The position numbers were made by a program, and so were the translations under genes. From Acidimicrobiia bacterium (GTDB taxonomy: Bacteria; Actinomycetota; Acidimicrobiia; IMCC26256; PALSA-610), in assembly GCA_017882905.1 (NCBI GenBank), contig JADGOO010000196.1, positions 1 to 56,769 of the forward strand: a stretch of DNA of 56,769 nucleotides, written 5' to 3'. The notes beneath the pieces are model-generated. The model saw only the letters and a list, made by a program, of their open reading frames with translations. It made no database searches and was not told where the DNA came from. This document shows, piece after piece, positions 9,665-17,866 of the stretch. How positions within the stretch are numbered: position 1 is the first letter of the stretch; each line of letters opens with the position of its first letter.

Positions 9665-10341
9665 GGATCGAACCGGTATCCGACGTGGCGCAGCGTGGTG
9701 ATCGAAGCGCTCGACGCGGCGATCTTCTTCCTGAGCACCGACATGTGCATGTCGAGCGTCTTGGTCGAGCCGAACCAGTGCTCGTCCCAGACCTTCTCCA
9801 TGATCTTCTCGCGCGTCACAACCTGGCCCGACTGCTGCACCAACAACGCGAGCAGGTCGAACTCCTTGGGCCGCAGATCGATCTCATCACCGTTGATGAA
9901 CACGCGGCGAGCGCCGGCATCGACAGTGAGATCGCCCACCGTGACCCGACCATCAGCCGGCGCGGGTGGCTCCGCATCGCGGCGCAGGAGCGCTCGGACG
10001 CGAGCGAGCAGCTCCGCGAGGCGGAACGGCTTGACGACGTAGTCGTCGGCACCAGCGTCGAGTCCGACCACCACATCGATCTCTTCGCGTCGAGCAGTGA
10101 GGATCATCACCCTGGTGGCGGGGCTGCGCGTGCGCACGGCCCGGCACACGTCGACACCGTCGACGTCGGGCAGGCCGAGGTCGAGGATCACGAGGTCGGG
10201 GTGCTCTTGGCCGACACGCTCGATCGCTTCGCGCCCGCTCGCACTCCACTCGGCCGTGAGGCCCGTGGCCACGAGCGCAGCGACGAGTCCGCGAGCGATC
10301 ACTTCGTCGTCTTCGACCACGAGAACGCACTCTTTGCGCAC
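9661..10341 (-). CDS. OmpR/PhoB-family response regulator
   Basis: The protein is 226 residues. The receiver domain (1-120) has the acidic pair 'EDD' at 10-12, the phospho-acceptor Asp54 in 'VILDLGLPDVDG', and the conserved Lys in 'YVVKPF'. The C-terminal winged helix (about 130-226) contains 'LRPKEFDLLALL' and 'TLDMHMSVLRKKI', the DNA-reading elements of the OmpR class. It is the first gene of a two-gene operon with the kinase and starts 50 bases from the divergent redoxin gene, which it could regulate. That link is positional only. Confidence 0.95.
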   Translation of the reverse strand: MRKECVLVVEDDEVIARGLVAALVATGLTAEWSASGREAIERVGQEHPDLVILDLGLPDVDGVDVCRAVRTRSPATRVMILTARREEIDVVVGLDAGADDYVVKPFRLAELLARVRALLRRDAEPPAPADGRVTVGDLTVDAGARRVFINGDEIDLRPKEFDLLALLVQQSGQVVTREKIMEKVWDEHWFGSTKTLDMHMSVLRKKIAASSASITTLRHVGYRFDP

Positions 10342-10391
10342 GTGCGGAGGCTACTTGCCGTCGCGCCGGATCTGTCTGCGAGACTGGCGCC

Positions 10392-11462
10392 ATGTTGCTC
10401 GATGAGCTCGTGGTCGACACCGACTCTTTCACCGCCCGTACCGGCTGGACGCTCAAGCCCGAAGGCGCGTGCAAGGGCGAGGTCTGCGTACCCCTCCCCG
10501 ACTCGGCGCGGCCCGACTCCGGGCACGTCGACGTGCGCGTGGTCGCCGATCGTCTTGGCATGCCGCTCGTGCACGACGCGGCCCACTCGCTGTGGGCCCT
10601 TGGTCCCGAATCGTCGGTGACAGGACGCGCGCTCTCCACCGCCGTCGCACCCGAGCTCGTGCTGCCCGACATCGACGGCAATCCCTTCGCACTGTCGAGC
10701 CTGCGCGGGCAGAAGGTGCTGCTCGTCGCCTGGGCGTCATGGTGAGGATGCCGCTTCGACCTGCCCGTGTGGCAGGAGCTGCGCACCGAGCTGCATCCGC
10801 GCGGTCTCGAGATCGTGACCGTCGCTCTCGACGTCGACCCTGAGCAGGCCCGGCCGTTCATCGAACCGGTTGGCGCCACACATCCTTCGCTCGTCGATCG
10901 CACGCACCTGCTCGACGAGCGGTTCGGCGTGGTGAACGTGCCGAACGGCGTGTGGATCGACGAGAACGGTGTCATCGTGCGGCCGGTCGAACCGGCGCAC
11001 CCGGGTCGCAATCCGGTCACAGACTCGTTCCGCTCGATCGACATCACCACACTTCCGCCCGAAGTGGCCGAGGTGCTCGTGGAGGCGCGCAAGATCCGCA
11101 CCGAACCCGACCTCTACGTGGCGATGCTGCGCGACTGGGTCGAGCGCGGCGCCGCGAGCCCATACGCGCTCACTCCCGACGAAGTCGTGCGGCGATCGCG
11201 ACCTCGCGACGTGGCGCGGGCGCGCGCCGCGGCGCACTTCGAGCTCGGCGAGCACCTGCACCGCGCGGGTGAGCACGACGCCGCGATCCCGCACTGGCGC
11301 GCAGCGCATCGCGACGATCCCGACAACTGGACCTACAAGCGCAATGCGTGGAACTTTGAGGACCCCGGGCGCCAGGGCCACACCGACGCGTACGACAGCT
11401 CCTGGTATGAAGACGTGAAGGCACTCGGCGCCGAGAACTACTACCCGCCGATCGAACCGTGA
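10392..11462 (+). CDS. Probable selenocysteine-containing redoxin (WAxxUGC type)
   Basis: One open frame runs from ATG 10392 to TGA 11460-11462, interrupted only by TGA at 10743-10745, giving 356 residues if that UGA is decoded. Before it is 'LVLPDIDGNPFALSSLRG' and 'VLLVAWASW'; after it, 'GCRFDLPVWQEL', 'LEIVTVALD' and 'VNVPNGVWID' (cis-Pro loop of a thioredoxin fold). The UGA therefore sits exactly where a TlpA/ResA-like redoxin places its first active-site cysteine: WASW-U118-G-C120-R. A hairpin of bSECIS type follows. The N-terminal 85 residues are a separate region with a CxxxxC; the C-terminus (about 275-320) contains a TPR-like helix pair. It is probably a thiol/selenol oxidoreductase. 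From memory, a ResA-like family with a WAxxUGC motif is named in protein databases, which supports Sec. A simple nonsense mutation is the alternative. Confidence 0.82.
10746..10783 (+). promoter_or_regulatory. Candidate bacterial SECIS element
   Basis: Immediately 3' of the in-frame TGA (10743-10745), bases 10760-10765 (cctgcc) pair perfectly with 10771-10776 (ggcagg) around the 5-base loop cgtgt. A short lower helix (10752-10754 with 10781-10783) can extend it. The loop carries G in its second position, and 21 bases separate the UGA from that G. Both fit the published bSECIS consensus (apical-loop G in the first two positions, about 16-37 nt from UGA). The hairpin also encodes the conserved 'DLPVWQE', so some complementarity could be incidental. 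Confidence 0.7.
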
Positions 11463-11486
11463 GCGCCTCAGGCGGAGCGCCGCCGA

Positions 11487-12389
11487 TCACTTCCTCAGGG
11501 TCGACTCGATCGCCTTGACCGCCGGATCAGCGCAGGTTGCTGCAGGCTGATCGTGGGTGAGCGTGCACACCTCCGCGGTGATGCCGTTCGCGGCACCGAC
11601 GACAGCCTGGGTGACCGGGTTGTTCGCATCGGCGAGCGCGGCTGCGATCTGGTCGTGCGTGAGGCCTTGCAGCACACCCGCGTCGTACGTCGGCGAGATC
11701 AACGCGTAGCGGCCGTCCAAGTACATGAACGGGAACCCGGTTCCGGGATCGAACTGGCTCCAGATCGCCTGTTGCGCAGGGGTCGGGTTCTCGAGCGACT
11801 TGTAGTACCTGCCACTCGGCTCGTTCGTGGTCACCTCGACCGGCGTGAAGTCGATCACGGAGCTCACGTAGTGCGATCCGTAGAACGAGAACGTTGCGGT
11901 GTTCGGCAACGTGTCGATCGCCGACGAATGCGTGATCGCGAGGTTCGAGAACGTCCCGAATCGTGCGAGCGCGTTGACGATCGACCAACGCTCCGCCGCG
12001 CAGTACGGACAGAACTCGGCTCCGATGAACAACAGCGCCGGCTTACCGGTGGCCGGAGTGCCTCCCTTGATCGGCGGCGGGACCTGGGCCGTGCCGAGAC
12101 CGACCGAATCGATCACTGCGGTCGGCACCGAGGTGACCTTCGCGACCAGCGCCGCGGGCGCGGGCTTGCGCCCGAGGTTGGCGGTATCGGTGACCGTGAG
12201 CTTCTTCGCGCTGCCCCCCGACACGATCGCCGCGATCAGAGCGGCACCGATGGCGAGCGCCAGCACCATCGCGATCCACCACGTGGCCGCCTTCGGCCGA
12301 CGCCGCAGCGGGTCGGGACGGCGCGCGGGCGGCCGACGATTCGCAGGCTTGCGCTTCGCCGACGCGCCTTGACGGGACTTCGAACTCAC
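11487..12389 (-). CDS. DUF929-like thioredoxin-fold membrane-anchored protein
   Basis: From GTG 12389 the product is 300 residues. A Lys/Arg/Pro-rich cytoplasmic N-terminus (1-35) and one membrane anchor (about 37-58) precede an extracytoplasmic domain with 'PALLFIGAEFCPYCAAERW', a CPYC redox motif in a thioredoxin-like setting. The family (DUF929) is found in archaea and actinobacteria. The CPYC motif suggests a DsbA-like or disulfide-handling role outside the membrane. The GTG start overlaps the stop of the DsbB-like gene (GTGA), so the two are co-translated; DsbB would reoxidise this protein's cysteines (inference). The longer frame back to 12629 is a shadow of dsbB. Confidence 0.85.
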   Translation of the reverse strand: MSSKSRQGASAKRKPANRRPPARRPDPLRRRPKAATWWIAMVLALAIGAALIAAIVSGGSAKKLTVTDTANLGRKPAPAALVAKVTSVPTAVIDSVGLGTAQVPPPIKGGTPATGKPALLFIGAEFCPYCAAERWSIVNALARFGTFSNLAITHSSAIDTLPNTATFSFYGSHYVSSVIDFTPVEVTTNEPSGRYYKSLENPTPAQQAIWSQFDPGTGFPFMYLDGRYALISPTYDAGVLQGLTHDQIAAALADANNPVTQAVVGAANGITAEVCTLTHDQPAATCADPAVKAIESTLRK

Positions 12390-12943
12390 CGGGAACCTTC
12401 TTCGTCGGGGGCTTGCAGCCATGCGGCGAGCGCCAACATCGTGGCGATGAAGGCGAGCGCGGCGAGATCCATGAGCGGCAGTGACACGAAGCCGAACTCC
12501 CACACGTAGCGCGTCGAGCACGGCACGGTGGCCGAGCAGAACGACTGTTGGCTCGGGAACGCCTGGAGCTGCGTGTGGTACACGGCGATCACGATCCCGA
12601 TCAACGTGGGCGGAAGCGCGTAGCGCCACACGCCACCGTCACGACGGACCGCCGCGACGAGCAGCACGACGCTCAGCGGGTACACGCAGATCCGTTGGTA
12701 CCAGCACAGCTCGCACGGCGTGAAGTGCGCGCCGAGGGAGTAATAGAGACTCCCGGCCGTGGTGACCGCGGCCACCACCCAAGCCAGCCACAGCGAGTTG
12801 CGCGCCACGTCGCCGACCAGCATCGCGGCGCCGCCCTCCGGCTTCAGGCGCGCCGCCACGATCAAGACGACGACGGCGATCGTCGCCGCGATCGTGACCA
12901 GGGTCAGCGTCGCGAAGAACCGAGAGAACGCAGCGGTGCTCAA
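12386..12943 (-). CDS. DsbB/BdbC-family disulfide oxidoreductase
   Basis: The 185-residue protein has four or five membrane helices. The quinone-side cysteine pair is in 'FTPCELCWYQRICVYPL' and the second pair in 'SFCSATVPCSTRYVW', followed by 'FVSLPLMDLAALAF'. This is the DsbB/BdbC layout, which passes electrons from a DsbA-like protein to the respiratory quinone pool. The usual length is 140-180. The start is TTG at 12943 with TAGCGT about eight bases upstream, so a leaderless transcript is possible. It is translationally coupled to the CPYC protein downstream. The pair converges with the redoxin gene, making 10.4-12.9 kb a thiol-redox island. Confidence 0.9.
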   Translation of the reverse strand: MSTAAFSRFFATLTLVTIAATIAVVVLIVAARLKPEGGAAMLVGDVARNSLWLAWVVAAVTTAGSLYYSLGAHFTPCELCWYQRICVYPLSVVLLVAAVRRDGGVWRYALPPTLIGIVIAVYHTQLQAFPSQQSFCSATVPCSTRYVWEFGFVSLPLMDLAALAFIATMLALAAWLQAPDEEGSR

Positions 12944-13042
12944 CGACCCGAACGCTACGACGCCACTCGCGATTGGTGGGCACCGGACTCTCCGGGGCCC
13001 ATATCGGGCGAATCTACCGTCGTCTTCGGGCGCATCTGCCGG

Positions 13043-14092
13043 TCAGACGTCGAGCGATGCAGCCAGGTCGCACAACGGCAGCACGCGCAAGGCGTCGCTG
13101 AACATGTCGGGATCGAGGCCGTTCTTCACGAAGGCGAACGAGATCCCCGTGGCCGGGTCGGCCCAGGCGACCTGGCAGTGCGCACCGGCATGACCGAAGG
13201 CGGCCGGCGAACAGCCGGAACCGAACATCGCGTAGCGGAACTGGTGCAGCCCGTCGTCACCGGCCAGCACGAGGCCGAGCGTTCGGTTCGCCGGAACGTG
13301 CATCAGCGGATCTTCGAACCGGCAGCGCACGTTGGTCTTCGCGTCATCGAGGACAGCGTCGTCCCACAGATCGTTCGGGTTGGCGAGCACGGCTTGATAG
13401 AACGCGGCCATCGAAGCCGCCGTCATGATGCCCCCGCCGCCCGGCACGCCGACTTCGCGTACTGCGGGCTCGTCGAGGCGCAGCAAGTCGAGCGATTCGT
13501 CGGGCTGCGGATCGCCGACTCGCACACAGTCGATGACATCGCCTTGCTGGGCATTAGGGATGCCGAGCAACCGTGGGAGGCCGAGCGGCGCGCTGACCCT
13601 TGCTTCGAGCGCGTCGCGAAAGTCGATTCCCGTAGCGGCCTCGATGAGCTGCGCCAGCACCCAGTGCGCCGAGAGCGCGTGGTACTCGAAGCGAGTGCCC
13701 GGCTCCCACTCGAGCTCCCACTGCGCGAAGCGGGCCACACGCCGTTGCGGATCGGCGCCGTCGAGCGGATCGATGGTGGCGTTCGGGAAGCCCGCGGTGT
13801 GCAGCATCACCTGCTCGACGGTGACGATGCCCTTGTCATGGCCGGCGAACTCGGGCACGTACTCAGCGACTCGTCGAGTCGGGTCGATCCGACCCTCGGC
13901 GATGAGCAGCCACATCATCGACGCCACGATGGGCTTCGTGGCGGAGAACACGCAGAAGCGGGTGTCGTCGTCGGCGCCGAACGTCTCGTACGCGAGCAGC
14001 TTGCCATCGCGCGCCACCGCGAGCTGACACGCCGGCGTGACACCCGCCGTCACGAGACGGTGAGCGCGACCGATCAGCTCGTCGAGGCTCAT
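13043..14092 (-). CDS. Serine hydrolase, beta-lactamase/esterase class C family
   Basis: The 349-residue protein starts at ATG 14092 ('MSLDELIGRAHRLV'). It shows the SxxK nucleophile motif 'FSATKPIVASMMW' (residues about 48-60), a Tyr motif 'FEYHALSAHWVLAQLIE', and a late 'AFGHAGAHCQVAW' corresponding to the HxG/KTG region. These place it among class C beta-lactamase-related esterases and EstB-like or LACTB-type peptidases. No signal peptide is present, so it is probably a cytoplasmic esterase; the substrate is unknown. An upstream frame to 14314 runs over the divergent methyltransferase and was not used. Confidence 0.88.
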   Translation of the reverse strand: MSLDELIGRAHRLVTAGVTPACQLAVARDGKLLAYETFGADDDTRFCVFSATKPIVASMMWLLIAEGRIDPTRRVAEYVPEFAGHDKGIVTVEQVMLHTAGFPNATIDPLDGADPQRRVARFAQWELEWEPGTRFEYHALSAHWVLAQLIEAATGIDFRDALEARVSAPLGLPRLLGIPNAQQGDVIDCVRVGDPQPDESLDLLRLDEPAVREVGVPGGGGIMTAASMAAFYQAVLANPNDLWDDAVLDDAKTNVRCRFEDPLMHVPANRTLGLVLAGDDGLHQFRYAMFGSGCSPAAFGHAGAHCQVAWADPATGISFAFVKNGLDPDMFSDALRVLPLCDLAASLDV

Positions 14093-14185
14093 GGCGGGAG
14101 TGTCGCGCGGCGGCCCGCGTGCGGTCGACCGACGGGCGCTGGAACGGAACCCTCGGCGACGACGCGGACCCGCGAGACTTCGATC

Positions 14186-14878
14186 ATGGCTCAGTGGTGG
14201 ATCGACGAGCTCGCGCATGCGGGCGCCGAGCATCTCGACCCGGGTTACGTCGCCGGATACGACCGCAAGTCGGGCGTGGACCCGAGCCAAGACGTGGAGC
14301 GCTTGGTACGGCACGGGCTCGACGCCGACGCGACGGTCATCGAGCTCGGCGCAGGCACGGGCGCGCTCACCCTCGCGCTGGCGCCCATCTGCCGCCGCGT
14401 GATCGCCGTCGACGTGTCGCCCGCGATGATCGCCGCCCTACGGGATCGCGTCGCCGAACGCGGCCACCACAACGTGAAGGTGGTCGAAGCCGGCTTTCTC
14501 TCCTACGAGCACACCGAACGGCCGGTCGACTTCGTCGTGTCCCGCAACGCTCTGCACCACCTCCCCGACTTCTGGAAGGGCATCGCGCTCCAGAGAGTGG
14601 CCACCCTCCTGCGCCCGGGTGGCATCCTCAGGCTGCGCGATCTGGTGTTCGACTTCGAGCCGTGCGAGGTGGACGAGCGCATCGACGCGTGGATCGCCGA
14701 CGCGGTCGACGACCCGGCCGTCGGGTGGACGGCGAGCGAGCTCGCCGAGCACGTGCGCACCGAGTTCAGCACCTACAGCTGGCTGCTCGAAGCGATGCTC
14801 ACGCGCACCGGCTTCGAGATTCTCGACCGAGAGTTCGCTCGCGCCGCGTATGGCGCCTACACGTGCCGCCGCGGCTGA
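14186..14878 (+). CDS. Class I SAM-dependent methyltransferase
   Basis: The 230-residue protein starts at ATG 14186. Motif I is 'TVIELGAGTGALTLALAP' (about 50-67), followed by 'VIAVDVSPAMIAALRDR', 'VVSRNALHHLPDFWKG' and 'LLRPGGILRLRDLVFDFE'. This is the UbiE/Methyltransf_11 type fold, with no clue to the substrate. It is divergent from the serine hydrolase with 93 bases between. The long reading frame ending at the same stop and beginning at 12548 is an artefact of GC-rich antisense sequence. Confidence 0.88.
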   Translation: MAQWWIDELAHAGAEHLDPGYVAGYDRKSGVDPSQDVERLVRHGLDADATVIELGAGTGALTLALAPICRRVIAVDVSPAMIAALRDRVAERGHHNVKVVEAGFLSYEHTERPVDFVVSRNALHHLPDFWKGIALQRVATLLRPGGILRLRDLVFDFEPCEVDERIDAWIADAVDDPAVGWTASELAEHVRTEFSTYSWLLEAMLTRTGFEILDREFARAAYGAYTCRRG

Positions 14879-14890
14879 TGCTCGGTACGA

Positions 14891-15016
14891 CTACTTCTCC
14901 CAGCTTCGCCGCACCTGCTTCTGCGCGTCTTGTTTGGCGTGCTTCGCGGCGCGTTTCTCCTTCAGCGTTCTGCTCGGCTTCTTGGGCTCGCTCGACGGGG
15001 TCGACTTGTTTGCCAT
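14891..15016 (-). CDS. 41-residue highly basic small protein
   Basis: A short frame on the minus strand, ATG 15014-15016 to TAG 14891-14893, encodes a Lys/Arg-rich peptide with 'MANKSTPSSEPKKPSRTLKE' at its start, 'KRAAKHAKQDAQKQV' in the middle and 'RRSWEK' at the end. The 'RTLKEKRAAKxAK' pattern recurs in tiny conserved actinobacterial proteins (from memory), probably nucleic-acid or ribosome associated. Third-base GC is high throughout, consistent with coding. The gene is below usual length cut-offs and converges with the methyltransferase 12 bases away. Its function is unknown. Confidence 0.7.
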   Translation of the reverse strand: MANKSTPSSEPKKPSRTLKEKRAAKHAKQDAQKQVRRSWEK

Positions 15017-15093
15017 GCGCTCACAGTACGACGGCCACCGCCCGGCTCGAAGCGGCGGGAAGATCGTGACCTCCGCGTGGGTTGCCGGGTCGA

Positions 15094-16224
15094 ATGACTG
15101 ATCACGGACAGACAGCTCATCCCCCGCTCTCGGTGCTCGAGCTCGTTCCGGTGGGCCAGGGCTCCACGCCCGCGCTGGCGCTCGCCGGCGCCGTCGATCT
15201 GGCTCGCCTGGCCGAGCGGCTCGGGTACCGGCGCCTCTGGGTGGCGGAGCACCACAACATGCCCGGGATCGCGAGCTCGTCGCCCGCCGTGCTCATCGCC
15301 CACCTGGCCGCGTCGACCAGCACGATCCGCGTCGGCGCAGGCGGCGTGATGCTGCCCAACCACGCGGCGCTCGTGGTCGCCGAGCAGTTCGGGATGCTCG
15401 AAGCGCTCCACCCCGGACGCATCGATCTCGGCCTCGGACGCGCCCCCGGGACCGACGCCGTCACGGCCGCCGCGCTGCGCCGCAGCCCGTCGCTCGCCGC
15501 CGACGAGTTCCCCGAGCAGCTGCGCGACCTCTTCTTGTACTTCGACGGCAACCACCCGCAGATCACGGCCGTGCCCGGTCGTGGCTACCGACCCGCAGTA
15601 TGGATGCTCGGTTCGAGCGACTTCAGCGCCCAGGTCGCCGGCGCGCTCGGTCTACCGTTCTCGTTCGCGCACCACTTCGCATCGCACAACACCGTGGCCG
15701 CGTTGGAGATCTACCGCGCGGCGTTCCGGCCGTCGGCCGTGCTCGAGCAGCCGTATGCGATGATCGGCGTTCCGGTGATCTGTGCCGAGACCGAAGCACG
15801 CGCGCGCTGGCTCTCGGGCCCGAGCGCGCTCTCGTTCGTCCGCCTCCGCCAAGGACGCCCGACCCAGCTCCCCACACCCGAGGAAGCCGCTGAGCACGTG
15901 TTCACGCCGATGGAGCGCGAGATCGTGCGCAGCTGGACGGCGCCCCTGATCCGCGGCGAACCCACGCACGTGCGCACGGAGCTCGAAGCACTCGCCTCGC
16001 GTACGGGTGCCGATGAGCTGATGATCACCACCATGATCCACGGACCGGGCGACCGGCTCCGCTCCTACGAGCTGCTCGCCGCGGCCTGGGGAAGCAGCGC
16101 CGACACGAACGTTGTCGAAACCGATGGGTCTGCCCCCACCGAGCCTCTGACGCGCCCCGGCGCGGTTGCGCCGAAGCGCTCGGCGACGGAAGGCTGCGCT
16201 CGGGAGGTCGATCCAGATGCGTGA
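15094..16224 (+). CDS. LLM-class flavin-dependent oxidoreductase
   Basis: The 376-residue luciferase-like monooxygenase has '[17 protein letters not shown]' (strand-loop with the flavin-site histidines), '[23 protein letters not shown]', '[16 protein letters not shown]' and 'PFSFAHHFA', typical of the MsnO8/YhbW subgroup. It uses FMNH2 or F420H2; the cofactor cannot be told from sequence inspection. The ATG at 15094 was preferred to TTG 15082. The stop lies inside the first codons of the following SDR gene (8-base overlap), so both enzymes are expressed together and may act on the same carbonyl or alcohol substrate. Confidence 0.88.
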   Translation: MTDHGQTAHPPLSVLELVPVGQGSTPALALAGAVDLARLAERLGYRRLWVAEHHNMPGIASSSPAVLIAHLAASTSTIRVGAGGVMLPNHAALVVAEQFGMLEALHPGRIDLGLGRAPGTDAVTAAALRRSPSLAADEFPEQLRDLFLYFDGNHPQITAVPGRGYRPAVWMLGSSDFSAQVAGALGLPFSFAHHFASHNTVAALEIYRAAFRPSAVLEQPYAMIGVPVICAETEARARWLSGPSALSFVRLRQGRPTQLPTPEEAAEHVFTPMEREIVRSWTAPLIRGEPTHVRTELEALASRTGADELMITTMIHGPGDRLRSYELLAAAWGSSADTNVVETDGSAPTEPLTRPGAVAPKRSATEGCAREVDPDA

Positions 16225-17182
16225 CGTTGCGGGACGAATCGCCGTGGTGACGGGTGGCGGGTCAGGGATGGGACGTGAGCTCGTTCATCAGCTCGCGGCG
16301 GCGGGCTGCCATGTCGCGACCTGTGATGTCGACGACGCCGCGCTCTCGGAGACCAAGATGCGCGCCGACGCGTCGGCGGGCCCGGGCGTCCTGGTCACGA
16401 CGTTCGTGGCCGACGTCTCCGACGAGACCCAGGTGATCGCCTTCCGCGACTTCGTGGGTTCGACGCATCGGACCGATCACATCAACCTGCTGTTCAACAA
16501 CGCGGGAATCGGCGGGGGCGGGAGCTTCGTGCTCGATGCGCGCGCCGAGTGGGACGCGACGTTCGGGGTGTGCTGGGGTGGCGTGTACGCATGCACCCGT
16601 GCGTTCATGCCGATGCTGCTCGCGGCCACGGAAGGGCACGTGGTGAACACGAGCAGCGTGAACGGCTTCTGGGCTTCGCTCGGCCCGGGCATCGCGCACA
16701 CTGCGTACAGCGCAGCCAAGTTCGCGGTGAAGGGCTTCACGGAGGCACTCATCACCGACTTCCGCCTCAATGCACCGCATCTGCAGGCCTCGGTCGTGAT
16801 GCCCGGCCACATCGGGACGTCGATCGTGCTGAACTCGTCCCGCTACTTCGGTCGGGCACCGAAGGATCTCACCGAGGAGCAAGTCGGTCAGATCCGCGAA
16901 CGGCTCGCCCGGCAGGGCATCGACGCGAGCGGCGCGTCCGACGAGGACATCCGCCAGGGCGCGCAAGCGCAGGCCGAGCAGTTCCGCGACGGTGCACCCA
17001 TGACCGCGGCCGATGCGGCGGCCGTGATCCTCGACGGCGTTCGCAACGACCGCTGGCGCATCCTCGTGGGCGGCGACGCCGAAGTGCTCGACCGGTTCGT
17101 GCGCGAGACGCCCGAAGAGGCCTACGAGCCCGACTTCCTGCGGCGCCTGCACGCAGCCGGTGCATTCGGCCTCATGCCCTGA
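16217..17182 (+). CDS. Short-chain dehydrogenase/reductase
   Basis: The 321-residue SDR has an NAD(P)-binding '[11 protein letters not shown]', then '[11 protein letters not shown]', the catalytic Ser in 'VNTSSVNG', and the YxxxK motif in '[12 protein letters not shown]'. It is longer than the minimal 250 residues, with a C-terminal extension (about 215-321) containing '[16 protein letters not shown]', as in Rv-type SDRs of mycobacteria. The acidic residue in '[10 protein letters not shown]' after strand 2 favours NAD(H). It overlaps the LLM oxidoreductase by eight bases, indicating an operon. Confidence 0.9.
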   Translation: MRDVAGRIAVVTGGGSGMGRELVHQLAAAGCHVATCDVDDAALSETKMRADASAGPGVLVTTFVADVSDETQVIAFRDFVGSTHRTDHINLLFNNAGIGGGGSFVLDARAEWDATFGVCWGGVYACTRAFMPMLLAATEGHVVNTSSVNGFWASLGPGIAHTAYSAAKFAVKGFTEALITDFRLNAPHLQASVVMPGHIGTSIVLNSSRYFGRAPKDLTEEQVGQIRERLARQGIDASGASDEDIRQGAQAQAEQFRDGAPMTAADAAAVILDGVRNDRWRILVGGDAEVLDRFVRETPEEAYEPDFLRRLHAAGAFGLMP

Positions 17183-17309
17183 GCCGAAGGCAGGACCTCC
17201 GACCCGACTTCGGCGCGCTTCACCGCGCGCTGCTGCACTGCTCACCTCCCGTTCACCCAACTGATGTTGATGTGGTTCGAGACACGACAGCAGGAACGAG
17301 GAGCGCACT

Positions 17310-17842
17310 GTGCACAAGACCCGAACCTCTCGATCACTCGCGATCGGCGCGTTGATGGCGTTCGCCGCGACTGCGGCTACTACTGGACGGCTTCACTCGA
17401 TCCCACCGGCCGCGCCGTCTTGTCACTGAGCGACGTGTATCCCGCCTTCTATCCAGGGACGTACTCCGTCACCGCGACGTACTCGGGTGACGCGAGCTAC
17501 AACCCTTCGACGACGGCCGCACCACTCCTGCAGACGCTCGTCGGAATCTCCGCGCCGCCGGTGACGACGGTGTCGGCGAACGCCAAGGGCCTACCGGTGT
17601 TCAGTCCGCGTTCGTTCACGTTGAGCTCGATCAACCCGGTCGGCTGCAACGTGACGATCTTCAACAACACGCCGAGCGCCCTCGCGCTCGCGTACGGCAC
17701 CCCGGGCACGTGGAAGCGCCTCCCGGGCAACGGGATCGCGCCGGGTGCCTACGGCAGCATCGGAGTCGGGTTGGCCCAGTACACGGGCTACTTCACAACC
17801 ACGGCGAACACCGCGAGCTACGTCGCGATCCACTGCCAGTAG
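17310..17842 (+). pseudogene. Frameshifted secreted Ig-like (Big_3-type) protein
   Basis: GTG 17310 has an AGGAG box upstream and encodes a clear Sec signal ('KTRTSRSLAIGALMAFAATAA'), but that frame stops within 20 codons. In a different frame, from about 17375 onwards, the sequence continues as the second half of an Ig-like repeat ('TASLDPTGRAVLSLS', 'GTYSVTATYSGDASYNPS') followed by a beta-rich domain ending in a cysteine near the TAG at 17840. The first half of the Ig-like domain is missing, so an internal deletion plus frameshift best explains it. Annotating the second frame from an ATG at 17264 would lose the signal peptide and add unrelated residues. Confidence 0.65.
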
Positions 17843-17866
17843 CAGGCCAGCGTGCAGCCGGCTCGC

